DNA of 64,000 bases from Phoronis australis (Eukaryota; Phoronida; Phoronidae), in assembly GCA_002633005.1 (NCBI GenBank), contig NMRA01000058.1:413585-477584 (forward strand), in the 5' to 3' direction. Each line of letters starts with the position of its first letter. Position 1 is the stretch's first letter. Below the pieces are notes generated by a model. The model searched no databases. It saw only the letters and a program-made list of their open reading frames with translations, and had not been told where the DNA came from. Shown here piece after piece: positions 31,400-43,980 of this stretch. A program made the position numbers and the translations under genes.

Positions 31400-34300
31400 A
31401 ACTACAGGACATTATGAAAATAATAAATTCGCACTGTTTAGAATAAACAAAATTGCTTATTACACCATTCAATTATGAAGATTTAAAACCAGGAAGGTAA
31501 AATGATTTTTCGAAAATTAATAATTGCCTTGCATCTATAGGCACATAAAATGGCAAAGAAACTCATGATGAATTGACGAATATGTCGCTAGGAGCCTTCC
31601 ACGCGCTAAACCGGTCATGGACCATCCACTAGATATTGCAAGAAACAAAAACTCAAGTATGTAACACATATTTTGGCATTAAAACATACATTCAAAAAAC
31701 TCCTACCTAACGGCCTTTAAAACAAACACTGAAAAGTCACTTGCACCAAACTCCTACTTTTGAAACATCCATTGTCGATTTTGAAACAATACAGCCATGA
31801 TCTGCGTATAGGTCATTTGGCTGATTTTTGTTTGGACACAGTGACATGTATCGAGAGATGGTGACAATTTCACCTAAGTAGAATTTGCTTAGAAATACAC
31901 TTTGCCAGTAATTAACTGTGTTTTCCCAAGTCCACAAATGTACAGTAGATTAAGGGAACTAAGTTCAAGTCCCGGGTACTTAAAATTGTTTCATGGTACT
32001 GCACAAATATGCCTCTGAGGTGTTGATAAGCAAACAGGATAAAACTTCCATGCCCACCTGATCGCAAATTGGTGTACATAGCAGCATACTTACAATACGC
32101 AAGTCGTGGGATACCAACCTCAATGGGAGGCATGCCCACTTTGGTGTTCAAGTAGCCATGACGCTACGACACAACCAGTATCAATTGCGAGATGGTTACG
32201 GCCGTTCTTATGCAGTAATGTTGGACCATTACTTTTGTTATCAATCTGATCAAATGCACCAAGATTGCAAACTTCATTAAAGGAGAATGCTGAACGATTT
32301 AATTAGTCTTTTTTAGCGTCTTAATTGGTCTATATCCCCTCACCTCGCATACGGTCAACCTTACCTTGCCAAGAAGTGTCACATTAACCTGTGAGGAAGG
32401 TTAAAACCGATGCAGCGACGTCATTGGTTTATTTGCAGAGTGAACGCCACTATGTTGCAGTGCATAATTCCTGCTTGTCTAAACTCAGTATGCAGCTGCG
32501 AGGAAAGCGAGTATATCTTTTTTGACTTCCTCGAGTCAGAAATGTTTAGGAAGTGGCTCATGGTAGTGAAGAATGAAAATTACACAAGTGTGATGCCGTG
32601 AAACATCTCCGTGTCTGTGGCCGGCCGTCGTCGACAGTGAGTCTGACGAATGCCGACTTACCAAAGAACTATCCATATGTTCCGTTGCCTGTGTATATTC
32701 ACGACCCCTCTCTAGTTATTTCTTGATCACTGTATTCATGTTCGAACTGATAGCCTGCGAAACTAATAACGATCCATCTGCGAAGTCTTCGTTGGATAAG
32801 CTCTCGTCTAAGTCGGGATTGCGTGTTGCCCTGTTGACGATTATTATTCTGCGCGTTCTGTTTCAAATGAATTATTCTCACCCTAACCAATGCTTACAGT
32901 AGACTTAAACAAAGTCTGGCTCATTAGATAGAAACTGTAATGCCCTTGGGGTATTCATGAGTGCAAATGTTTTGAGAAGACAGTAATGAATAAAACACTG
33001 CTTCAGATGCAATAAAGGTAATTGCCTAGGCACCGAGGCCGTGTGAGCGCATGCTAATTCAGTGTTTGCTGACAGAAAGCTGTTGTGAAACAATATCTCG
33101 ATTTTATATGCTATGGTCACGTGTTAATGGAATCTTTATTTAAATATACAAATACATTATTCACATCATTGTTACTGTAAAACTTTTGCCCTGATGGTTC
33201 TGTGAAAGGGCAACTTACTTTGCGCCCCCCCCCGGACAAGTAAGAAGAATTGCAGTTTCGTAGCTAATTTACCAAAATAATTGCATGCACATTATTTCTT
33301 TGGCTCACAAGTATGGTCTTTGTGACTGGATGTTTAGTTTCCAACTTAAGCTGGTTTATGTTCCTGATGTCTCAAGTCCCGGTGGCCACCACAGGCCTGA
33401 TTGGGTTCCAAGGCACTGGCTGGGATAACAAGCATTTTGTGTGTTTAGAAATGAAAAAATCGCAAGTCTAAAAGTACAACACACAGCTATCTTTCATGTC
33501 TGTATTTCACGGAAGAACAATTCAAATTTATCAGCAAACAGACCCAAACTCCCGCCATCGACCATGATAAATTGGCCTACAGAACCTATAGAAGTCTACA
33601 CTCCTTGACCAAACTCTGTAGGCTACCATACGTTCAAATACCTATATCCGTAACAGTGAAATAAAACGACACGTTTGCTAAAAAAATACCAACTATTTGT
33701 AAGGTTTTTGCATCAAAATTTGATGATTTATTGGTGTAAAACGATGCATTCAAGCGATAAGTTGACAACAGTAAGCACGTTGTGAACGTCTGAACAGACT
33801 GTGTTCGAACCGATTACGTCATTGGTTAATTTCAACACCTGTCAGGTATCAGGTAAAACAACCAAACTTGCTGTTATCGAGTGGAACTACTTGATCTAAA
33901 TTGATACAAAATAAGTGGGTGGCATTCTCCTTTAAAATATTTGGCCAGCGTGCATACTTTTTAAAAACAAATACATCAACCAGTAAGCATTGGAAGATAT
34001 TGCCAAGTCCTTTGCTTAAGCATAAAAATCAGTTAAGAATGGTCTTTAAACAAAAAAATCTACCCTCAAAACTATTTTTCTGATGGTGGCATCAGATTTA
34101 GCTCTCACGAGCATCTCCCATTCACTGCATCCTTTGAGGATATTAAGATCACTCTCAAACGCAGTCTTGTACAGAAGTCAAGTCCCCCTACTGTGTTGCT
34201 CAGGGAGACAATAAAATAGAGGTTGTCAAGAAAGGAACAGCAGTTGCAATGCACATTACTTCTCAACTTTCTATCTTAGGTTTAGCTTTTAGAATGCGCA

Positions 34301-35300
34301 GTCTGTAAAGTGTTGCCAGGACCAGACAGGTTGGACACCCATCTCTGTTCCCTAATTTCTTAACAGAAGAAGCTAGTCATAAAAGTCCAATTGGTAAGAA
34401 GCATTGATATAATTGTTGGATGGTAAATGCAATGTAGTGCTTAATGGACTAGGTCAAACATAATTAAGTAAAATTTAAATCACATAAGAGCAAACATGTC
34501 TTTTTACAAAACACATCAATGTACAAAAGCAAAGGATACATTTTAATAGCCATTTCTTTTTCATCCTTGAATCCTTTGAAGTGCTGTTCTGTAATATGAA
34601 AACAACATAGAACATTCAAGTTTTTTTCTATCCAATTACATTACTGTAAAGTATACCAATGGCAAAACAATGAACATGTGAAAATGGCATTTTAGTTTCT
34701 ATACATTCATTGAAGGATTTTAATATAAATTGCTGTTTTCTGATTGACAACGTGTAAAATAGGTGAATATGCAAGTAGGTGGATTCTTGATAGGTCTGAT
34801 CAATATAAAAGAAACAGTGGAAACCTCTTGTTGAATGCTGGAAGACTTTTGCCAACAGATTTGTGAACATTACATTACAAAATATTACACTCATTCTATT
34901 AGGCTTCTGAGTATAAGGGTATTACATTTAAATAAGCATCATAAGGTAGCCAACAGGCAGCAAAGTCATGAATGTTCCAATGAAGTGATTTGAGATATTT
35001 TAACTTCAACAGAATTTTGTTATTTCAGATCTGTTGGGCAAAACCAGATAGTCCTAGTAAAGCCTTAATATAACAAGAAAACAATTTAATCACTCCAATG
35101 TAGACCCATCAAATAACAGAAGAATTTTGCCTTTTCTTGCCATGTTGCGCCATCCCAGCAAAAACAGCAAAAGGCTGAAAACAATTGATTTGAATAGGGG
35201 TCTGAATATATAATATCGAGAACATCGGATTTGTAGAGAACAGTTCTTTACGCGTTTTCATTTAACATAAGCGATTTATGATCAACATATGTCCTGAATA
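31400..35300. other. Intron-like sequence, nothing recognised
   Basis: AT-rich; ORFs are short (the longest are 88 codons at 34894-34628 minus and 79 codons at 32151-31912 minus) and have no recognisable product. A C-tract at 33226 (cgcccccccccggac) is the only composition feature. No transposon of the window's families was found here. Confidence 0.5.
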
Positions 35301-35304
35301 CACC

Positions 35305-36085
35305 TAGAGAATTTCTCCCTTATACTGGTCACCACTCTGATTCCCTAACTCCTAGACAACTTTTATGATGCCTATTCAGCACGTCCTTTGTATTGGTGTA
35401 GATCTGAGCTAATGTAGCAGACGTTAATAACTAGCACTACTTTCTAAACAATGGTGGTTGTTATTACACCCAAATTGGTTTTCTTTGGCATTTGCACAGA
35501 GTTAAAGCCTGCAGTGTAGAAAGTAGTTTCAACTTGGTACATTTTAAATATTACAAAAAGACTAAAAAGTTAATTTGCGTGATCTTAATTGAAATAGGAC
35601 CACTTCCCAAAGGAACGTTGGTTTTAAATATGCTTCATATCTGTTTTCATTACCTTATTTTTATACTGCTGTCTACTTGTTTTTTTACCAGTTAGGGTTG
35701 CTACCTTTTTATTTTTCGTTTGAAACGAAGTATCAAAACAATTTAGAAGTCAGTTAATTGTGAACCCATCCCTGAATTTTCCAGATTACAGCTACACCAA
35801 ATATGTCACAACAAACAAAACTACACGTCATTAGTTCAAGTACAATCTTTATTAAAACTTAATCATTAAATCTTTACAAAAGTGCAAATGTGTTAGCCAA
35901 AATGAAGATTTGGAGCCTCTGGAAATTTTGGTTGCTGTAACTACATAGCTATTCTAACTTTTCCTCAGACATAAAAATGAAATTACAGCTGTTGCCCACC
36001 GACCAGTCTCAACCACTAGTTGCAATCTCTCGTTGACTATAAAGCTAGCCATCTTCTTGTCTTGACACATTACAAGTACAAGCTA
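35305..36085 (+). repeat. R1 repeat, full copy
   Basis: About 780 bp. Matches the reverse complement of 39985-40745 and of 46715-46920 plus 50901-51465. Blocks include gagaatttctc at one end and, at the other, a stretch that in reverse contains aataaa...ttgaacttg. No transposase. Confidence 0.75.
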
Positions 36086-36145
36086 ACTATCAGTTTTCCT
36101 GCTAGTGTAGGATTCTTTAGCCCAACAACAAGTTGGGAAGCTTAC

Positions 36146-36361
36146 CCCTGTAGCCAATATCTTACACAACTGATTAAATCTACGTATTCTGGCATTCATG
36201 GTAGGAGGGCCAGCTCTCTTTTGTTCGATAATTGCTCTCATCTCCGATAAGATCGTATCTAGCCTGACTGTTATAACATATTGAACATAAACCAACAGCA
36301 TTTCTGAATTCTTTGTCAAATGCTGATCGTGTTTAGATTTTGAATTGCCAAAATCGCCCAA
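36146..36361 (-). CDS. Putative 72-codon exon of the split minus-strand gene
   Basis: 216 nt, exactly 72 codons, phase 0 at both borders. Acceptor cttctgttatag precedes 36361; donor GCTACAGGG then gtaagctt is strong. The peptide has a charged start, a hydrophobic helix (MLLVYVQYVITVRLDTIL), then SEMRAIIEQKRAGPP and RIRRFNQLCKILATG, so it looks like a folded helical segment. No family recognised. A decayed duplicate of this exon lies at 40767-40985 on the opposite strand. Confidence 0.62.
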
Positions 36362-36369
36362 CTATAACA

Positions 36370-37185
36370 GAAGTTATGACAATCTATTCTTTCTGAACCT
36401 ATACCAATTGCTCTAGGTTTGACTGTGTTCACACGTGGTCTAGAATAAGCCTGGTAGGTAATTTGCCTGTGCTAGTTATCACATGCTCACAACCCTCTAC
36501 GTCTGGTAAAGTCACTGAATGGGAGAATGCCGTCATGGGTAAACATCGCACAAATTAATAATTACACAAACAATTGAAAACAGTCATAATTCATGCAAAC
36601 AAAAACACACAATTACACAAATACGAGTAGTGTTTTGAAAGCCACATAAACACCCTTGCTAGTAGGGCAACACGTTTTAATTTTATCTTTAATGGGAGAA
36701 AAACACTCAGAAACCTAATGCTACTTATTTCCTTATAGTCGAGTCGAAAAATGGCACCCTGTGCACCCCCCGGACTTCAACTTTTAAGTTGCCTAATTGC
36801 AAAGAAAAATATGTGTGAAAACTAAAAAAAGATGTTAACAAGCTGAAAAAGTGTCCCACATGCGTTTTTATGCAAATTAATGCCGCCATTACCAATTTTA
36901 CGTTATTTTATATCTCACTTTCTTATTCTTGTAAATGAACAAGTGTCAAAACCCATATTTTGAGGGGCAAGCATTACGAGGGAATAATTTTCTTCACAAT
37001 CTATTACATGTAATTAGTATTATACGGTTACTTACAATCAATACTACACTGAAAGTGTACATAAGCCAATACAAACACTGAATGTACAACATTCAGTGTT
37101 TATATAATCAGCTCCTTAATGAGCCAATTTTCAACAAATGTTTTAAATATTTCAAGGAAAAAAATGCCGGAAAATGATTGCAGAA
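36370..37185. other. No recognisable gene
   Basis: AT-rich intron-like sequence. Only a small inverted motif (ttgaatgttgta-type, gaatgtacaacattc at about 37080-37095) was noted. Confidence 0.5.
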
Positions 37186-37189
37186 ATAT

Positions 37190-38790
37190 GGACAATCATT
37201 AGGAGTTGTCACTGACTACATGTTCTAACACTCCATGTCACTTTCATTGCTTTCCGTGAAACTTCCATAAACCCTCCACTTTCCTCTTCTGTGTCCACTT
37301 CAAAAACATTGGTGAGCAAGAAATTAATCAGTGAGTTTGGTAAGATGGCACAACATGACCACACAGGTTGTACCACTCTTTCGTCAGTCCTCATTCACCC
37401 TTGTCCTTCGTCACAAGGTTTTGGCTGCTCATTTATAGGTTCGCAAGCACACTTGTACAAGGTGATACGGTGATTTACTCGTTGGATGTGAGGTTTCAGT
37501 GCAGACTGGCACGAGAGAAGTTGAGCAAGGCCAATCTTGGACTTGTGAGGATTTCATCTTCACCAACCCTTTTACGTAACATCTTGGCACGAGTAGCATC
37601 TTTCGATGACTCACGACTGCACATGAGGCAGTTGAACTCATCCAACTTACATCGCCACGTTGCCTGAATGCAAGGTGAAATTTTGGATTCTTTTCAAGTT
37701 TTTTAAGGGGCCAACCTTTCCTTTATGTTTAAACGCACTGGTGCAATCTTCTCTAGTGTATACGTAAAATCCAAGTAGAGCTTCACAGTAGTCTTTTCCC
37801 AAGGATTTTGCTAGGATGGAGAGATTCAGTAGTGGAGACCCTGTATCTAGATATAAAGTCAACTTTATGGCGTGCCTGCAGCAGAACGACAGACATCAGT
37901 GTCAGGGATTCTGACGACGTCGTTTAAGTACCAAGTGAGGCAGCGTACTGGAGGTTGCTGTAGATATGTGGGATCTCCTGAGTATGAACCGGAAACATGA
38001 AATCACTTTTATAATTACATTATGACATCGCAAATTAGTTAAGTAAGAAATAATCACACAAAGTTCTGTTCAGAAAAAAGATTACAGACTTCATCGCCAC
38101 AAGATGCCTGTCTACAATCAGGATGGCCATCTCAGTTTTCTTCTACCTGGAAAGTGCTTTCTCACAACTCCAGATTTGCAGTAACAGTTGACAGAGTTGC
38201 TTTTTTGTCATCATTTGCAAGAAAAGTTTTGAAGTCATACGGCTTTTGTGTAGCTGGTCCAACCAAAATTATTTTCTCTGAACTGCCACGTCACAACCGC
38301 TCCTGGCTTTGAGAGATTCAGGGTGGTATAGCTGTCAGTTGAGAACAAGAAGTGCTTCTTCGACACCATTTGATCAAGTACTTGTAAACAGATATTACCA
38401 CGTTGGAGGGAGATTAGCTAACGTATGGAGAAGTACAAAACCATCTTGGATGAACAGATCATCCTCAGTATAATGAATGTCTTCTGGCGCAATGTCGTTC
38501 AGAAGATAATGCGAAACGGAGGCTTTGTTGGTCTTGGAAAAAATGCCTGGTGTTCCAAGACTAGGGGACACGGGTATCAGGCAGTACTTCATGAGTTCTG
38601 GCATGTTCAATGGCTCACCCAGTGTCTGGGATTTAATGGATTGTTCTAAAACCCCTTTGACACCCACAACCCACAACACCACAACCTGTGGCAATAGATG
38701 CATCTGCGCTTTTTGCACATTTCAAAACCGCATTACGTCTCGGAGCGACTTTCCCATGAGACTTACCTGCACAAGAATTTGACCTAGCTC
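37190..38790 (-). pseudogene. Decayed PIN-like nuclease / 'KTNKA' repeat protein
   Basis: Minus strand, several frames, in this order: ELMKYCLIPVSPSLGTPGIF then KTNKASVSHYLLND; HFLFSTDSY; KIILVGPATQKPYDFKTFLA; PDTDVCRSAAGTP; ALLGFYVYTREDCTSAFKHK then GKVGPLKNL; LDEFNCLMCSRES. The PDTDV and ALxGxxxxTxxDxxSAFxxKGK pattern resembles the PIN/FEN-like domain of uncharacterised multicopy proteins in many invertebrates, and the SLG...KTNKA block is their usual N-terminal part. Stops and frame changes are frequent, so it is a pseudogene. Original function unknown. Confidence 0.6.
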
Positions 38791-39530
38791 AAGTCTGGTG
38801 GTTAAAACGGAAAGTGGCGTAAGAACATGACCTGATATAGCGGATTGTGAGTGTGCTATTTTTTGTCATGGAAATAGTTCCGCGAATACCTACCAATAGA
38901 CCATATTCACACCGACAGGAGGCACGTTCCAAAACGAGGCTCGCTACGATAGCTCTGGTGACTTATCCGCATAGTTGTACGCCGCGTTGCTCGAACAGCC
39001 AGAAAAAATACGGACACTCTGTTTTACAATCCCTAAGGACGTTGGGATTCGGAAGCGTTGGGTCCTTGCCATACGCCACGACGATGGAAAATGTCTGTGT
39101 AAAATTTATTACTGTTTTCGAATCATAATTTGTCGCATCTCGGACTGGATGCCGCCATAGCAACAAGGACCGGAGAATCTTCGGCCAGCCAGGCTGTGTT
39201 TTCATAACTATGGGTTGAAGCGCGATGCATTTTTCTTTGCAAAAAGGACAGGGCCTTTAATCCCTCAATTTTGGGGCCAAATATCGGCCCTATTCCCCAC
39301 TCAACACGTGAAATTCCAGACCACAAGGCCTAAAAATCCCCTTTGTTATTGAAAATTTCTCTCCAACGGTTCAAATCACCTGTGACAACGGAGGCCCCCC
39401 CTTGACTGCCGCAAGGAAAATAAACCAGCAAAACATGAAGCGGGAGGAAACTTGTACTGAGTTCGAGCTACTAGGACCGCGGTAGCGGACGAGGGGGGAA
39501 AACACGTTCCGTTTTATTTTGTTACCGTAT
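38791..39530. other. No gene; fragment of a C-rich TIR terminus
   Basis: 39390-39480 (gcccccccttgactgccgca) resembles the left end of the element at 23247-24033. Otherwise nothing recognised. A strong donor-like caggtaagt on the minus strand at 38773-38781 precedes the pseudogene above. Confidence 0.45.
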
Positions 39531-39532
39531 TC

Positions 39533-39945
39533 GCCGTAATAACCGCCCACTGCACTTAGAAAAGTTCGGTTCAGAGGGGCGCTTATTATAACCCAAGTCG
39601 ATTGAAACCCGGTCTCCGTAACGGGTGAAATCGGAAGCTAAGAATCATCAAATTTACACTCTGTGACGTATATGTAATCTATAAAAGACTTTCAACAAAA
39701 CTGTGGTGCATTGCTATCAACCTTTGCTGCTAAATTACGATCATGTTACAGAAAATTGTGCTGAAATCCCAGGGCGAAAACTCGCCGACTGACTGCCTCG
39801 AAATCAACGTCTTCGATATGGCGACGTCAATGCTTGAATAAAAATTTTTTCGACTCAAGCAAATTACCTGAAATCCTCATTAAGTTTTATAGTAGCGTCT
39901 CCGAGATTTTTTAAGTTCCCGTGGAGTCTGGATTAATGGCAGGTT
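39533..39945 (+). repeat. Truncated R2-type 5' half
   Basis: Begins taccgtattcgccgtaat and then follows R2 (42480-42890) block by block: ttgaaaccc, atcaaatttac, gtggagtc, cgactcaa.caaattacctgaaat. It ends near 39945, where R1 starts. Confidence 0.7.
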
Positions 39946-39984
39946 TAAGTACAAATCTGTGCAACATCATGCCATCTACATGTA

Positions 39985-40745
39985 TGATCATCGTAGTTCA
40001 ATGGAACACGTATAAAGACAAGAAGATGGATAGCTTTGTAGTCAACAAGAGAGTGCAAGCAGTGGATGAGGTTGGTTGGTGGGCAAGAGCTGTGATTTCA
40101 TTTTTTATGACTGAGAAAAAGCTATAGTTATGTAGTTACTGCAACCAAAATTGTTCAGAGGTTCCAAATCTTCAGTTTGGCTACCACCACATTTGCACTT
40201 TTGTATATATTTTATGATTTGAGTTCTAATAAACATTGAACTTGAAGTAATGACGGATGTAATTTTGTTTGGTGTAGCTATAATTTAGAAAAAGTCAGGG
40301 ATGGGTTTACAATTAACTGACTTCTAAGTTGTTTTGATACAAAATAAGAAGATAGCAACCCTAACCGGTACGAAAAAAAGTAGAAGGAGATTTGAATATA
40401 AAGTAATGAAAACAGGTGTGAAACTAATTACAACCAACGTTCCGTTGGGAAATGGTCGTTTGTCAAGATCAACGTAAATTAACGTTTCAGTCTTCTTGTA
40501 ATATTTAAAATTTACCAAGTTAAAACTACTCTACACATTGCAGGCTTTAACTCTGTGCAAATGCCAGAGGAAAACTACTTGGGTGCAATAACAACCATCA
40601 TCTTGTGGAGAAAGTAGTGCTTGCTACTACCTCCCACTTCATTAGCTCAGATCTACATCAATACAAAGGGCATGCTGAATACCCATCCTACAAGTTGTCT
40701 GGGGCTTAGGGAATCAGAGCAGTAAGCAGTGTAAGCGAGAAATTC
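39985..40745 (-). repeat. R1 repeat, reversed copy
   Basis: Reverse complement of 35305-36085 at clear similarity throughout, ending in gagaaattctccacatg at 40738. Confidence 0.75.
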
Positions 40746-40766
40746 TCCACATGGTCTTAACTTTGG

Positions 40767-40985
40767 TTGTAGTTAGGCGATTTTGGTGATTCAAAAACTA
40801 AACATGATTAGCATTTTACAAAAACTTCAGAAGTAGTATTGGTTTATGTTCAAATATGTTATAACTTAATTTTCAATTTTAGCAGCACAGCCCAGTCAGG
40901 CTAGATACGATCTGATCAGAGATTAGAGCAACTATCGAACAAAGAGAGTGGGCCCCCCCAAAAAATAATGCCAGAATAGAGTTAA
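40767..40985 (+). pseudogene. Decayed duplicate of the 36146-36361 exon
   Basis: Follows the exon from ggcgattttgg through ggtttatgttcaa, gtcaggctagatacgat, gag.ttagagcaa, atcgaacaaa and atgccagaat. It has in-frame stops and a ~30-base insertion. It lies on the plus strand, opposite to the intact exon, and lacks its donor. Confidence 0.7.
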
Positions 40986-40989
40986 TCAC

Positions 40990-41275
40990 ATAACGTAAAA
41001 TTGCCGTGAGAACTTGACAGGGACCTCAGGGGTCTCACACTCCACTGATTTCTCCACATTATTTTGAAAACGCTTTGCCCAGTCACACATTGTGCGTCAT
41101 AAAAGAGATAAGCATACCAGCAGCTGACGTAGAAAGTAGAACTACTTTCGTTTATCACATTGATGCAGACTCACAGTTGAACTGTGGTTTTCTGAAGACC
41201 TCTTACCGTCCCGAGTTGCACCAAATACCAACTCCGGACGGTCTCTCACGACGATCAAGCGTTATGGTCATGTAA
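40990..41275 (-). repeat. R9 repeat, single reversed unit
   Basis: Reverse complement of 3530-3760: gggacctcaggggtctcac, aacgctttgcccagtcacac, agataagcatac, gcagctgacg. Confidence 0.75.
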
Positions 41276-41279
41276 GATA

Positions 41280-42235
41280 TTTAGGCTACAGGGGTGATCT
41301 TTCCAGAATCGAACAAGTTGGGAGCAACGGGAAAACACCGGAATGAGCCAAAAATGTCATGCTGAAAAACTCCTGGCATGAAGGTTGTTGAAAGTGGTTT
41401 TAAGACTGGAGATGAAGGGACATCAGAGGCCAGACTATTCCCTGAGTATCCGGCCATGTAGGACCACGAGTAATTATTAAGAATGACTAAAGTAATTGTC
41501 GGGTTTGTTGACTAAAACTTTGCTGGGAAATTGTTGGTTGTCTATTACTGTAGCTCAAGATCATGCCGTTAATAATACGCTTACACGAAAATTACGTATT
41601 TCTAAAGATATGCGTGACTTTTCACCGCTCGTCCTTCGGAGCGGCTTTTACGGGGATCAAAAAGAGTGCAGCGCCAGTCGGATTCAGTTGCAATAACTGC
41701 ATTGTCCGGTGCGAGCAAGACCCAATAAAGTGTAATTACCTTACCATAAACTGTAGTAAACACCTCTGCCTGTACATACTGGCGAATTTTCAAAATGCAT
41801 TAACCAACAGTTTTCGTTAAAAACAAATACCACAGCTGTGTTAAGATGAAAAAACAATCAAGTTTGGTTTTCGATTTTTAAAAATCGATGAACTATTAAG
41901 CTAAAAACTGCAAACATAGGTTACGATTGAAGATAAACGACTGTGCGTATTGACTCGGTGATTTACATACGTTGACCACATATCGCAACACAGCCTGGTG
42001 AAGTAAAGCTCGAAGTGTCTGGTAGCGCACAAATGATTTCAGTGAGACTATCAGCATAAAATCTCAATGCGTAACTAGCCCCATTGTGTGATATGTGATC
42101 AATGTCAATTAACTGGTCATAAAACTTTATTACTTCAGCCCAGTTGTTTTCAGTTGTAAAAACACAACTTCTTAGCTTTTAGTCAGGTCAGTTTTGATAT
42201 TTTATTTGAATTCGTGACGAAAAATACTGCAGAAC
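41280..42235. other. No recognisable gene
   Basis: Two overlapping plus-strand ORFs (41496-41696, 41563-41820) have no recognisable product. No repeats matched. Confidence 0.5.
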
Positions 42236-42238
42236 CAT

Positions 42239-43980
42239 CATGTCGCGAACACATCCACTAAAACAAGAAACTGTAGGAACACGGCATTTATCCACCTTCA
42301 CTCTTATCAGGCTTCTATTGTGAGTCAGCATGCGTGAATAATTGGCTGATAAGCCACCTCTGGAACTACTTTCGGCTGAATGGATGACCAGGCCATAAAA
42401 TGATAATTAGCCAAGACCAGTTACTATAATGCAACAAAGAATAATGTCTTGCATCACCTCGCCTTGGTGGAAAGCTGTATACTGTATTGGCTCAAACAAA
42501 CCCTTAGAAAAATTCATTTCACGGGGAGGGGACGCTTATTGTAGTGAGCCTACGGCAGTTGAAACCCGGTTTCCCAAACGGGTAAAATTGGAAGCTAGGA
42601 TTCATCAAATTTACGCTCTGTGACGTAATTGTAGCCTATGACAGCCTTTCTACAAAATTGTGATGCATTGCTATCAACTTCCGTTGTTAAATTACGATAA
42701 TTTTTCAAAAAATTGTGCTCATCACAGGGCGAAAACTTGCCGACTGATGCGTCGCTGAATCGCGATCGTCAATAGGAAAACTTGAACTCTTGAATAAAAT
42801 ATAGTTTCGACTCAACAAATTACCTGAAATCTTCCTGATGTTTTACAATTGTTAAAGTTCATGTGGAGTCCAGATTAATTGCGATTAAGTCCAAATCTGC
42901 GCTACATCGTACCCCACAACACGAGAAAAATCTCTGGATGAACACACATGTTGTTGTCACGTGACGTTTGTTTTGAAGTTCGTCTGCGTATGAGAGTGAG
43001 TGAGCGTGCTTGTGCGGGTCATCGACGACAGACTTTTTTGTTACAAAAGGCGGAGGATTATGCAAGAAAATGGCGTTTACTAGATTGTTTTTCACTTAAA
43101 CAGCTGCAACATGCAAGTTGAGTGCTGGTTAACTCACAGATTTTGCGTGCACAGGCCGACTGTCGTTAGCTCTGCCGTGGAGTATTAATAGTCCAAGGCT
43201 CGATCTACGTGTTGGGGACGAGGTGAACTACCCGGGCTGTGTGAAATTTCTGGGTCTAACGGAGACGCAGTGGTCAGCCAGCTCGCTGTATCAAGACTAT
43301 AGTCAAAATCCAAATTCGTTTTATCGTGTCCCTGTCAATAATAACGGCATGCTAAAGCCTTCTTAATTTTCGTACTGCAGGAACATAACAATCACGTGTT
43401 TTGTACACATACGCGCACGCCGCAGATCACATCTCGGAAATTGCCGATTTGACGGATGACAATGAATGAACACAATGTAATTAACAATGTCGTTTTACAG
43501 CTTGTAAGATTCATAATAAACGTACGTATTTAGAATATTGCAATGCATGTGTTCCAAAATCTAAATAACTTGGGTCCTATATTTTTGTATTAGTGCGTGC
43601 CGAATGAAAATAATAGTGAGTGTTGCTGTGTTGCAAGATCTCTTATCCTGGGCCGACTTGAAAAATTCAAAGTTGTACTCCTATTTGTTTTCGCTCCTCT
43701 TTTCAAATATTACAGTAAAAACTACGTAAACTCTCTCTATAAAAAGTACAGTCTGCTTGCTAGATTGTAATCAGCTGATCATATCCGCATGAGCGAAGCC
43801 AATTATCCTCGCTCGTGACTCGATGACTAGAGCAGCTTGGCGGCATCCCTTTGATCGTGAGCCGAGTGCGACTCGGCCAAGGTGGATAAATACGGTCTAG
43901 TTCAATTTTCCATACCCCGCCGTTTACCTTAACCAGTGGGGTTAGGACCAATCTTATTTAGTGGGAATGTTCATAGCATG
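42239..43980 (+). mobile_element. R2 element, copy 1
   Basis: Ends are imperfect inverted repeats: catgtcgcgaacacatccac at the left and, as reverse complement, catgctatgaacattcccac at the right. 1742 bp. No full transposase; short shared ORF fragments only. Copies 2, 3 and 4 (46921, 52965, 51620) show the same termini, which fixes the boundaries. The short overhang-like CATG ends and lack of a consistent target duplication leave its class open. Confidence 0.8.

Noticed and set aside
37209-37394. Possible extra host exon with an acidic stretch (DTEEES)
   Set aside because: No convincing acceptor or donor; it lies at the end of the PIN-like pseudogene, which explains the open frame better.
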